A stretch of 64,000 bases of DNA from CAZEHS01 sp964649745. GTDB lineage: Bacteria > Bacillota > Clostridia > Peptostreptococcales > Acidaminobacteraceae. The stretch lies in contig CAZYQI010000004.1 in NCBI GenBank assembly GCA_964649745.1, forward strand, positions 1 through 64,000, read 5' to 3'. This document shows positions 7,481 through 17,200 of the stretch, piece after piece. Positions within the stretch are counted from its first letter, which is position 1. Every line of letters starts with the position of its first letter. A model generated the notes under the pieces. The model saw only the letters and a list, made by a program, of their open reading frames with translations. It searched no databases and had not been told where the DNA came from. Made by a program: the position numbers and the translations under genes.

Positions 7481-8065
7481 TCAGGCAGGCAGTTTTACAT
7501 GCCCCGCCAGCGCTTGTTCCACCAGTTCTGGCTGCACTGAAAGGTATCGCTGTGTCACAGCAACTGAACTGTGTTGAAGCAGATGGCGGACAAGTTCGAT
7601 GTTGTAGCCATTGCTGTTGTAAATACTGACTGCAAAAAACTTGCGGAATGAATGCGTTGAAACCCTTTCCAACCCTAAGTGCGCCGCCACTTTGCCTAGA
7701 TGTCTCTGCACATGACGGGCTGAAACCGGAAAAAGAAGCTGGTTACTTTTTATGCCTTCGTCAATCGCATACCCCTGCAAGAAAGAGAATACTTCTGCGG
7801 GGACGCTGAACTCACGCCGTTTCTGCGTCTTCTGTTCCACAATGTTCAGGCGATGCCTTCCGGACTCCATGATGATATCTGTTAGCCTCAGCTCCATGAT
7901 ATCGCCGATTCTCAACCCCAGATTAGCTTGCAGCACCAACGCCGTTGCTACACGGCGATTCGGTTTTATCATCCGCCCCTTTGAATCAACAAACCCCGCC
8001 CTAACAACCTGTATTATCTCCGTGAACTCTTTCTCTGTCAGCGCTCGCGTCTTGTACTTGCCCAT
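7481..8065 (-). CDS. tyrosine recombinase, catalytic domain only
   Basis: A 194-residue protein consisting only of the phage-integrase catalytic domain. The active-site set can be read in order: R52 (GLRIGD), K79/K82 (QKTQKRR), H138 and R141 (HSFRKFF), H165 (LLQHSS) and nucleophile Y174 (TQRYLSV). The usual N-terminal core-binding and arm-binding domains are missing (typical integrases are 300-400 residues), so it may need a partner for site choice. GGGAGG lies upstream of the ATG. The recombinase-like gene at 8,199 lies just upstream on the same strand. It is a candidate for rearranging this locus, for example at the 1.3-kb repeats. Confidence 0.9.
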   Translation of the reverse strand: MGKYKTRALTEKEFTEIIQVVRAGFVDSKGRMIKPNRRVATALVLQANLGLRIGDIMELRLTDIIMESGRHRLNIVEQKTQKRREFSVPAEVFSFLQGYAIDEGIKSNQLLFPVSARHVQRHLGKVAAHLGLERVSTHSFRKFFAVSIYNSNGYNIELVRHLLQHSSVAVTQRYLSVQPELVEQALAGHVKLPA

Positions 8066-8198
8066 TGTCCAACACCTCCCTTAACCACTCCAAGGTCTTA
8101 ACAGTCATTGCCTGAAGGTCTCTTTACAAACCCCTTGAATCCAGAACGCCCAGGAATCAACTGAAGTACCAAAATAGATATTATGAGACCTCCTGTTT

Positions 8199-8747
8199 TC
8201 ACTGCCTGTCCAAACCCTTCAAAGCCCTGTACAGCGTAGATGAAGCAACCCCTGTTATCCTTCGTATATCTGCTATTGTGAACTGCTCCGACTGATACAT
8301 ACGAATCGCGTCCAGTACCTTGGTTCTGTCCGTTTTGCGCCCCATACGGCCTTCTGCTTTCGCCTTGTCAATGCCACGAACCCTTTTTATGGCCTTCCAT
8401 TGCCGTTCAATCCGCTGATAATCGAATAAGGCCTGCTGGTACAGGATGTAGTCATATTCCGGTTCTAATGCCGTTATGACCTCCACATCCAGCCTATGCA
8501 GGCGCGTTAACGCCTTAATCAGGTCTGTTATATTATTCGATAAATCCCCAACACTCCGTAAGAGCAATGCGTCGCCACTTTCCAACCTGCCGATCAGGGC
8601 AACAAGGTCATGGCGGTCGATACTGTCCAAAGGGTCTACATGTACGGCGCTTTCTTCGACTTCATACTCCTGAACCAATGCCAGCAGGGGAGCGTTGTCG
8701 ATATTCACATCAGACCTTGTGTTTTCAAGCAAATATGCATACACCAC
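8199..8747 (-). CDS. serine-recombinase-like protein with lost active site
   Basis: The fold pattern of small resolvases is visible: MVYAYLLENTRSD, then HDLVALIGRLESGDALLL, LSNNITDLIKALTRL, and at the end a resolvase helix-turn-helix (EQFTIADIRRITGVASSTLYRAL). However, the nucleophile position (usually ARVST) reads LLENT, and the DRLxR arginines are replaced (SVGDLSNN). It is therefore probably unable to cut DNA but able to bind it. I chose a GTG start with GGAAGGGGG 9 bases upstream, because it begins the protein where the family begins; an ATG at 8,780 is in frame but has no ribosome binding site. It may be an accessory or regulatory partner of the tyrosine recombinase. Confidence 0.65.
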   Translation of the reverse strand: MVYAYLLENTRSDVNIDNAPLLALVQEYEVEESAVHVDPLDSIDRHDLVALIGRLESGDALLLRSVGDLSNNITDLIKALTRLHRLDVEVITALEPEYDYILYQQALFDYQRIERQWKAIKRVRGIDKAKAEGRMGRKTDRTKVLDAIRMYQSEQFTIADIRRITGVASSTLYRALKGLDRQ

Positions 8748-8777
8748 GGCATTCAACCCCCTTCCCCGGAATCTTCC

Positions 8778-8824
8778 CATATGTTCTACAACTTATGGCA
8801 ATGCTGGAAGTTCAAGAACATATG
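8778..8824. promoter_or_regulatory. 47-bp dyad upstream of the recombinase-like gene
   Basis: CATATGTTCT at 8,778-8,787 and its exact complement AGAACATATG at 8,815-8,824; the inner AACTT and AAGTT extend the pairing. A related motif, CATGTTCTACGGCATTTGGC, recurs about 190 bp further at 8,971. Suitable as an operator or recombination site for the adjacent DNA-binding protein. Confidence 0.5.
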
Positions 8825-9060
8825 AGATTGCTGAGTGTTTTCCCATATTCCCATATTCCCGACAACGGCACATACTTTCCCGACGAAATGACCCCTGAAA
8901 AGACCGTTTTGAATGGAAATACAAGTGGGGGAGATAAAACCGGGTTTAAAACCCCCACCTCATGTTTCCTACATGTTCTACGGCATTTGGCATTCCTGGT
9001 AGCTCTATAACATCTTGCATTCCCGATACTCTATAGCATTGGGAACGCTTTGAGACCCCA

Positions 9061-9387
9061 TCACTGATAAATACGAACAATCCTTATATCGCCTATGTAC
9101 AGCTCTACTGTTTCGCCATCAAGCAGGTTATGCAATATCAGCGAGTCCTCTGGCATTCTGCTCAGCAGCTGAACTCCTTTGTAGGTGGCTTCTATTACTC
9201 TCCTGCCGAGATGCGTTTCATATTCAATCAATAGCGTGTGCTTACGGAGCAAGGATACCAGAACCCTTTTACTTGCCTTGAAATCATTCAACATCGCTAT
9301 GAACTCCACATTGCCACCACCGCCAAACGGCTTAAACGGCGGCATCATCGGTTTTGTTGGGTTCCAAATTGCTTTCGGTTGTTTCAT
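9061..9387 (-). CDS. hypothetical protein, 108 aa
   Basis: Starts MKQPKAIWNP with GGAGGGC 8 bases upstream, which favours this ATG over earlier ones. A Pro/Gly-rich first 30 residues (KPFGGGGN) leads into a compact domain from VEFIAMLNDFKASKRVLVSL to GDIRIVRIYQ, with mostly strand-like hydrophobic alternation. No family was recognised. It lies between the 120-aa protein and the recombinase-like gene, all on the minus strand. Confidence 0.6.
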   Translation of the reverse strand: MKQPKAIWNPTKPMMPPFKPFGGGGNVEFIAMLNDFKASKRVLVSLLRKHTLLIEYETHLGRRVIEATYKGVQLLSRMPEDSLILHNLLDGETVELYIGDIRIVRIYQ

Positions 9388-9435
9388 ACTCATGCCCTCC
9401 ATTGCGCTCATTGTGCATCATGATCCATTTTGGCC

Positions 9436-9798
9436 TTAAAAGGCCAGTTCTTCTCCGTTGTCTTCCAGCAAATACCCTGACAGGTCATAGGTGCTGTCCA
9501 GACTGCTGTTTGTTACTCCTGCCTTACGGCGTTCCTCACGAATCGCTAGCTCTCTCATGGTCGGCCAGCCCTCAGAACCCGTTAACCCTGACTCCACCCA
9601 CGGCTGGTACGGCCTCATGCCGCGCCATATCACTACCACTGGCTCACCAGAACTCCAACCCTCAACAGCAATCATTGTCGGTCCGACACCCAGCGCATCC
9701 ATCTGCGTAAGAACCGCCGCCACACCTGCTGGTATGGGAAGGCTGACACTGATTACAGGAACCCCTGCAGGCTGTTGCTGTATCCTATCCGCCATCAT
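9436..9798 (-). CDS. hypothetical protein, 120 aa, duplicated in the window
   Basis: The protein starts MMADRIQQQPAGVPVISVSL with AAGGAGGTGG about 7 bases upstream. No membrane segment or known domain was seen. A GEPVVVIWRG core is followed by a Trp-containing linker (GSEGWPTMRELAIREERRK) and an acidic tail. A truncated paralogue lies at 2,155-2,376, and conservation is higher in the coding part than in much of the surrounding repeat, so the protein was under selection. It lies first in a minus-strand group with the gene at 9,061 and the two recombinase genes, suggesting one small element. Confidence 0.65.
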   Translation of the reverse strand: MMADRIQQQPAGVPVISVSLPIPAGVAAVLTQMDALGVGPTMIAVEGWSSGEPVVVIWRGMRPYQPWVESGLTGSEGWPTMRELAIREERRKAGVTNSSLDSTYDLSGYLLEDNGEELAF

Positions 9799-10027
9799 TC
9801 TCACCACCTCCTTTCCATATTGGGATACTTAGTATATGGCTTCCTGTAGCTCCTTTTGAGACATGTCTCTTTAAGGCACTGATATGTGTCCAAATTCCGA
9901 AAAAAAGAAAGAGCTGAAACCCGCCTGATACATCAGACAGATTCCAACCCTCTGAAATTTCTTACCCTTTGAACCATATCTTTTCTTACCTTGCGCCAAC
10001 TGCCCTCATATTACTTGATGCATGGAC

Positions 10028-10243
10028 TTATTCATTAAAACCGCCCACTGGTTGCCTGCTGAATGAATCTGCCTGTGCATCAACCTGAAACAACTCTGAC
10101 ACCCATACCACAGCCCTGAACCGCCTCAGATACCACTGAACAGGCAGAAGGGGCCTCATACACAGGGTATTCAGTTCCTCCAAGTAATCATCTTCACATC
10201 CACCAACACCGCGGAACTCTTTGCTATCACTGTGTTTCTTCAA
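10028..10243 (-). CDS. possible small protein, 71 aa, TTG start
   Basis: An open frame starting at TTG: MKKHSDSKEFRGVGGCEDDY and on to QVDAQADSFSRQPVGGFNE. In repeat copy 1 the same frame is closed by a TAG after 28 codons but continues homologously behind it. No ribosome binding site of note. It may equally be a chance frame inside a conserved non-coding repeat. Confidence 0.25.
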   Translation of the reverse strand: MKKHSDSKEFRGVGGCEDDYLEELNTLCMRPLLPVQWYLRRFRAVVWVSELFQVDAQADSFSRQPVGGFNE

Positions 10244-10762
10244 ATTTAATCGATGTTATCGCAGAATTCTCCCCCTTAATGTGTTCTAGCTCTCATCATT
10301 TATGTCCACTTGTTTCCCAGCCGCTGTAGCAAGCCATTTTAACCACCACTAATGGAAACTACTGGATGAATACAGCGCCCAACTGCAGGGGTTTCATGCG
10401 AAAAACTCAGCGTGAATTCAACACCAGTACCAAATAAAAAACTATGCCACCCCCAGACCGCACATCAGGCCCCAGAGTATGTCGTTCATCCACTTAAAAA
10501 GCACTACCTTTTTCATCACATGAACCCTTATGAACAGGAGCTTTTGCACGGTCTACACACCATACTTTCCGAATCAGTAAAATCTACTCAAGCCCTTCCA
10601 ATCACAGCACCCTGAAACGAGGCTACTTTCAGACCAACAACAACTGTCCATTTTACAAACCGGCGATCTGGGGAATGATGTTCATCCTGAACCTGTCTGG
10701 AATCATACTTGCAATCCATTTTTCAGCAAGATGCCAGAAACCTACGCCCCGTATGCATTTCA

Positions 10763-10787
10763 AAGGGGTGCCATTATGGCACCCCTT
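10763..10787. other. hairpin conserved in both 1.3-kb repeats, copy 2
   Basis: AAGGGGTGCC-5-GGCACCCCTT, a perfect 10-bp stem. The counterpart at 3,326-3,350 has another loop and a pair-preserving change in the stem. It lies about 125 bp beyond the stop codon of the RHS immunity gene on the minus strand, with no T-run. Confidence 0.55.
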
Positions 10788-10911
10788 GAAGTGGTCTGAA
10801 AGCCCGTCAGCACTACAATTCACAGGTTCTCATGGTTTTGATTTTTGAGGCTGAATGAGGATTAAGAAAGATTGGCTGTCCATTTATCCAGAGTATACGC
10901 TTAAACCTGAA

Positions 10912-11193
10912 TTAGAGCTGACCGAAAAGCACATGGTAAACTTCTGTAGCCTTTTCCTTTACCTGCATCTCTGAAAAATAGACATTAGGAATTTGCAGTT
11001 CTTCTTCATCCGATGAAAATCTTGCAGTCATCGCGCATAGTTCTCCAAAAAGCGCATTCTCCTCTTCAGTTAGTGACTCATAATCAACTTCTAAATCATA
11101 CGTAACCGTAAATTCATCGGCAAACACAGTTGTAGTGTACTTGTTTAAAAAATACTGTTCCAACAGATAATACAATTTACCCTTTGGACTCAT
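10912..11193 (-). CDS. probable immunity protein for the RHS toxin
   Basis: 93 residues, acidic (SLTEEENALFGELC, SSDEEELQIP), no signal peptide, so cytoplasmic. It begins 10 bases after the stop codon of the RHS gene with AAGAGGTGAG before ATG, exactly where polymorphic-toxin immunity genes lie, and the two orphan cassettes have the same spacing (9 and 13 bases). No family was recognised by sequence. Expected role: binds and blocks the C-terminal nuclease-like domain of the RHS protein. Function rests on position and charge. Confidence 0.7.
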   Translation of the reverse strand: MSPKGKLYYLLEQYFLNKYTTTVFADEFTVTYDLEVDYESLTEEENALFGELCAMTARFSSDEEELQIPNVYFSEMQVKEKATEVYHVLFGQL

Positions 11194-11203
11194 AACTCAC
11201 CTC

Positions 11204-14200
11204 TTATTTTGTGATAGCTGGCAAATTCCCAATCGCCTTCCGAGTGTACTCAAAGTGATAAACCATGTTTTTAGCTTCATCGTAAAGCACTTCAATATTG
11301 TACATTTTCTTATTGATTGTAATTGTTGTATAATGCATCAGCGCACTGGAGCCTTTAGGGTCAGCAACACCCTTTGTTGATTTGATAACATCTTGCAAAG
11401 TTTGAACTGGTACGAAACGTCCTGGGTTTTCCATGTGTGCAGCAGGGGTTTTTGCAAAGTTCAATCCTTTTTCAATGTTACTCGCACTCTTAATACCATC
11501 CTTCACAATCCCTTGCACTGCACCATTCTTTATCCCTGATTTCAATGCACTCTTGCCTAATTGCTTCACGCTTACGGCTGTTGCTATGGTGTCGATAGCC
11601 GCATTTCTTGGCAGTTCTGCTCCGCGCATTTCTGCAAATGTAACTGTCCAGCCGAGAACTGGCGTTGCATCTATCAGACTTATAGTCATTCCAGGGTCAA
11701 CATAGGCGTCCCGTTCGCGGAGATCTTCCGGATCATTGCCTGTAGGATCAACCAAGTTCAACGGATTGTTCCAGCAGTAGGTATACAAATTCAAGCTCAG
11801 GGGATTGGTGATCTTCCCTTCATTAGTATCCCGGCTGATGAACCGGCCAGTTACCGGCTCATAATATCGGGCTCTGAGGTAGTAAAACCCGCTTTCATCG
11901 TCCTGATACTCCCCGGCATAGCGGATGGGATTGGCAATGGCTTCGGTTTTTGCGGTTAGGTTGCCCCATTCGTCATACTTATAACTGTTTACCGTGGCAC
12001 CGGCTTCATTAACCAGATACACAACATCGCCATGGCTGTTATATACATAATAATACCATACATCATTCACTATCCGGACTAATGGCCTATCACTCCAAAT
12101 GATTTGTGCTTTAGAAGCATCTGCGCTTTCCGTTTCTGCAACAACACGCCCTGCTTCGTCCGCATAGTAATTGGTGGTGCCGGCTGCAGATACTTTTTTG
12201 CAGCGGATACCATTGTAATTATACACATATGTAGCGGTTTTTCCCGAAGCCGTAATGGTTTTAAGTCTATCGCGGCTATCCCAGGTTAGCAGACTAGTAA
12301 TCTTGGGTACAAAGTTTTCAACATAGCCACTTGCACTTGATCGGTTACCCAGCTGGTCGTACTGCAGTGAGGTGTGCAGGTTAGCACCAGACATATCAAC
12401 TTGGGTGAGTCGGTTCAACTGGTCGTATTTATATCCTTTCGTATCTGACGTAGTTGTTTTTCCAATAATGTTGCAATTTGGATCGTAAGAAATCGCGTCG
12501 CTTGCCAGATTCGTATCTCCAACTTTGTTCTCACAATAGGTTAGTCGGTTTAGGTTGTCAAAAGAATATCTTGTTTGAATCGATGCAGAAGGGTATGTCA
12601 GTGTTTGGGGCATCCCATCTGCATACCGACCATAGGTAAAAGTTTTGCCCATGGCACTTATAGTTGATAATTGGTTCCGTTCACTGTACCCATAGGTTGT
12701 TACCAGACCATATGGATCCTTGACACTGGTGACATTTCCATTCCTATCATAGGAATATTCAATGCTCTTTCCATCAGCGAAGGTTTTACAACGAAGTTTA
12801 CCGTTGGGAAAATAACTATAACCAATGGTGCCTGCAGTAGAATCTGTAACAGAGCTAACCCGGTCATTCGCCAGATAACTATATGCAATGCTGTAATCAC
12901 TGCCTGTCTGCTGGTTTAGGCGTAGCTTTGTATCATACCCAAAGCTATGTAAGTTGTTGTTTCTATCGCGCAATTTGGTCCTTGTACCATCAAGCGCATA
13001 GGCCATGTATTGGGTCTTCCCAGCCATATCGGTTTCGCTCAGCAATTGCCCCATCTGACTGTACGTTTTTGTAGCAGTTTGTCCGTTTGGATAAATCTGT
13101 GATATAAGGTTTCCCTTCACATCATAAAAATACTTGCTTGTTTCGCCTTTGGCATTTACGACTTGAATCAGACGACCCAATTCATCATACATGTTTGTAG
13201 TAACATATCCATTGGCATCTCGTAAGGTTTTAACCTGCCCGTCCGCTGTGTAGGCCTTTTGGATTACAATACTCTGTCCACCGCCATCTGTTGATTCTAC
13301 TCTAACTACATTACCTTTTAGGTCATAATATTCAGTCGTTTTATGACCTTCTTCATTGAAAAACTCAGTTTTTTGATATTCCGGCAGATAACATACTTTT
13401 CGAGTGCTCCCATCAGGATTCACAGACTCTACCATTTGGCCAAAAGAATTGTTTTTGAAGGTGGTTTTGTTTCCATTGCCATCTTTCTGTGAGATCAACC
13501 ATCCGTTGGTATCGTATGCTTTTTCAGATAGTCGTTCAGGCGATGCGGCGGTACCGCCATACACCTCAAGTTCACGTCCTAAAGAATCATAGGTTTTTTT
13601 GACTATGACTCCCGCTTCGTCCGTTGCAGTTACTTCATTCATTGCGTCATTGTAATCAATTGTTTTAAACGAACCATCGAAGCCTATCAGCTTCGTGAGA
13701 CGTCCCAATGGATCGTATTCATACGCTTCAGTTTTCCCTAAAGGGTTTTTCAGTGTGAGTAACAATCCGTTCCTTGAGTCAAAATCATAGCTCTCACTGA
13801 CTGGCGATTGCGTCTGAAGAGGATTCCCGGTTGCATTGATGTCTTGGATTGTATTGATTGAAGAAAGAGTAATACGATTAACAACTCTGTTTTTTGCGTC
13901 AAGAGTCTTGTTCGCATAAACATAGTCAAGTTGGCTCTGCAGCAGATTATTTTTGAATACCCTTTCTAATAATACGCTCCCATCAGCATTAAGCTGGGTC
14001 TCGCTCTTGATTGTCTCGGTTGACCCATTTGCATTTGTTGCCGTAACCTGGCTGAACTGGTTGTACCTTCTATCTGCACTTAGAGTATAAGTAACTATTT
14101 TTGTTTTACCCGACTCAACAGGTATTGTTTCTGAGGCAGGTAAGTTCTGATTTTCAGCCTGGTAAGTTATGGATGTCACATTGCCCAGTTCATCCGTTTG

Positions 14201-17200
14201 TTGAGTCAATTGATTAAAACCGTTGTATGTAGAATGAGTCTCCTTTAGGGGAGAACTTACGCCTGACTGTACTACTTTTTCAACCTGTTTCGTGATGTTG
14301 TTCTGTTTGTCAAACTCCCTTGTGATGTCAATCGTACGGTCACCACCGGTGATTATTTCTGAAATTGGAAGGTGTTTATAATTAAACTTGAACTTTCTAT
14401 TCTGCCCGTTATCATAGCTGATTACTGATTCATGCTGATAGCTCATCGACAAGTTGTCAAAATGTTGCCATCCGCTACTGGACCACCCAATATTGGGTGA
14501 AGCATCGTACCCTGAAAAATCTCCGTAACTGAAGTTTGCGCCATTTGACTGCGCCGCTCCCGGGGCAATAGTATCATATCTTCGGCTGACCTGAAAGAAT
14601 CCTTCGTAAGGTTTTGAATCCAAAGCTGCCATTGTCTGTTTATTGGTTCGTTTTGCTTCGGAATATTCAAAAGACGTGGATGCACCTGAGGGGTATGTGA
14701 TTTTTTTTAGCAAGTTGTACGTAATATCATAAATATCGCCTGTTTCGCTGGTTTTTGAGGTGTTGTCACTGGTTATATTGCATTTGAGGTTAAAATGCGC
14801 CGTAGTTTTTTTGACGTCGTAATCATCAAATCGAGTCACTCTGTTTGCTTGGTCTGTAACGCTTTTAAGAAGTCCGCCCTGCGAAACAAGAACAATCCTT
14901 GCTCCATCAGGCTGAGTTATGGTGACTGTTTTATCTAAACCTGTACTAGAGTACGAAATGTTGGTTATGTTTCCGTAACAGTCGGTGATTTCGCGAATGA
15001 CAACCGCCCGTGTGGGCTCCGACCCAATCACCAGATGTTTAAAGACTGTGGAATTTCCAAAAGCATCTACAATGCCCAGAAGCCTGCCATCACCTCCGAA
15101 ATAGGCCTTTCGCCCATCAAGATACTTCAGAACAAAATGAGAATTCACTTCCCCATTTGTAAATGCTGTTGTATCAACCAGTTCCAACTGATATTGGTTG
15201 AAAGGGGTCATATCGATAGACAACCGGTCTTTGCCCTGATACCATTCCTGGGAAAAAGGAATGGTGGTACCATCCACATGTATGGCCCAGTATCTGGTAT
15301 CTTCCGGTTTTGCATAGTCGATACCTTCATTCGGAGTACGCTCCAAAGATGGCAGCGACAACATCCAACCATAGCCAATTTGAGAAGATCTCATCGCATA
15401 GGTAATAATCGGGCTATTCTCATAGTTAATCCATTGATTAATACCTGCGATTCCTCTTACCCAGCCAGGATAGCTTTCGACGCTAACTTGATCTCTTCTA
15501 TGTTCTGCGTCTTGGAAAGTTTCAAAAGGCCCCTCTAACCGGGTGAAGTGCAAGTCTTCCAGCAAATTTCCATTGGCATCCTTCGGCTGATACTCCCAAT
15601 GAGATGTAAAAGAATATCGATTAAAAACGGAAGTAAGGTCATTGCTCTGGGCTATTACAGGTTGAGGTCTGGTCTTTTCGGTTTCACTTTCATCAGAGTG
15701 ATACTCTAGCCCAACAGGAAGTGTGCCCGTCTTCCCCTGTATCTGAAAAAGGGGAACTGAGACCTTAAGACTGCCTGCCACTGGATCTATAGATTCATTT
15801 GTAGATAGGCCGACCTTGTAAGGCGAATCCATGCTTTTGCCGTAGTAGACATTGTATTTGTCAAATAAACTGCTCATTGCGGAGACTGAGGACTTTTGAG
15901 AGTTTTCAAAATTCTCGATTTGTTTCAGAATTTCATTCCAAGGCAGTTTTGATTCTAATTGATATTCAATGATCCGATTCGAATCAATATAGTATTTCTC
16001 CATCAACGCATAGTAGGACACATCATTTAAACCACTTTCACTGCTGGAGTTCCAATCACTTTTTCGAATGATTTCATCTAGATCGATACCCAGAGCTGAG
16101 GAAACGATCAAGGTGGAGCGCAACAGATCCATCCGTTCCTTCCCGCCCACATATGTGACGAGCTGTGCTGCGTCTCGAAATTTGAGATTGTAGAGGAGAA
16201 TCTCGGTTTGGTAGGCACTCAAGCGAGCTTTGCACAACGATGGTTCGTTTATTTTCTCAATCAGCTCCTTGCCGATTTCTATACTCAGCTTAGCATTGTA
16301 AAACTGCACCAAAAGCGTTGTAACGTCCTCTATGGAATAGCCATACTTATCCATCGTAAGTAAAGCAGCCGGATCAACTTTGAATATATCCGCAAGTAAC
16401 ATCAGGTCCTTCTCGTTAAGTGCAGCAATACTGGTTGCTTCTTTCAGAATGTTCACAATTATCTCGGCAGGATTTACAATATCGATTGCAACTGGAACTT
16501 CAGCTACAATGGCTTTTGAAGCATCTACCATCCCACCGGTTGCGACCTTGCCTTGTAATGTATTCAGCGCTGAAGTCTGGTTTAGGAGGAGCTGCCGTAA
16601 TTCCTTGGTTCCAATTGCCTTCTTGGCACTTGCGACTAGTGCTGCGGCACCTGAAACATAGGCAGCTGAAGCCGATGTGCCGCTCCGATAGGCATATTTA
16701 TTCCCAGGTATGGTTGAGATAATTTCCTCACCTGGAGCCGCAAGATTCACCTTATCACCGTAGTTTGAAAACCCAGCCAGATCTCCATTACTGTTGATAG
16801 CTCCCACAGATATGATGTTGCCCAGTTGGAAATTAGAAGGATATACCGGCACAACTCTGCTTTCCTGGCCATTATTCCCTGCCGAACAGATGAAAAGCAT
16901 GCCTGAGCTACGCATTGCATCCTCAAGGGCCGGGTTCAGTTCAATGCTTCCGAAACTACAGTTCACGATCCGTACGCCCATCGATTCCGCATATCGGATA
17001 GCCTCGATGGCATCTGATGTATAGCCGGTACTGCCATTCATAAACTTCAAGGGCATCAGGGTCACCTTTGGCGCAACACCTGTAATGCCGTCCTTATCGT
17101 CGGCGGCCGCTATGATACCAGCCACATGGGTACCATGGGTATCTTCATCGGCGTTATCAAACACTGATCTATCCTTGTTCGCAAAATCCCACCCATTCAC

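Larger units (their letters stand above)
9590..10893. repeat. 1.3-kb repeat, copy 2
   Basis: Matches 2,155-3,457, starting inside the 120-aa gene and running through about 1.1 kb with no strong gene. It ends just past the stop codon of the immunity gene of the full-length RHS toxin. The middle (about 10,340-10,430) differs from copy 1. This accounts for the gene-poor interval 9,799-10,911. Confidence 0.8.

Noticed and set aside
8760..9060. Repeated words (CCCATATTCCC, TGTTCTAC) as a CRISPR array or iterons
   Set aside because: The copies are few, unequal in length and spacing, and there is no repeat-spacer pattern.
10412..10615. 67-codon plus-strand frame in repeat copy 2
   Set aside because: The equivalent in copy 1 has diverged in both length and frame, and no ribosome binding site precedes it.
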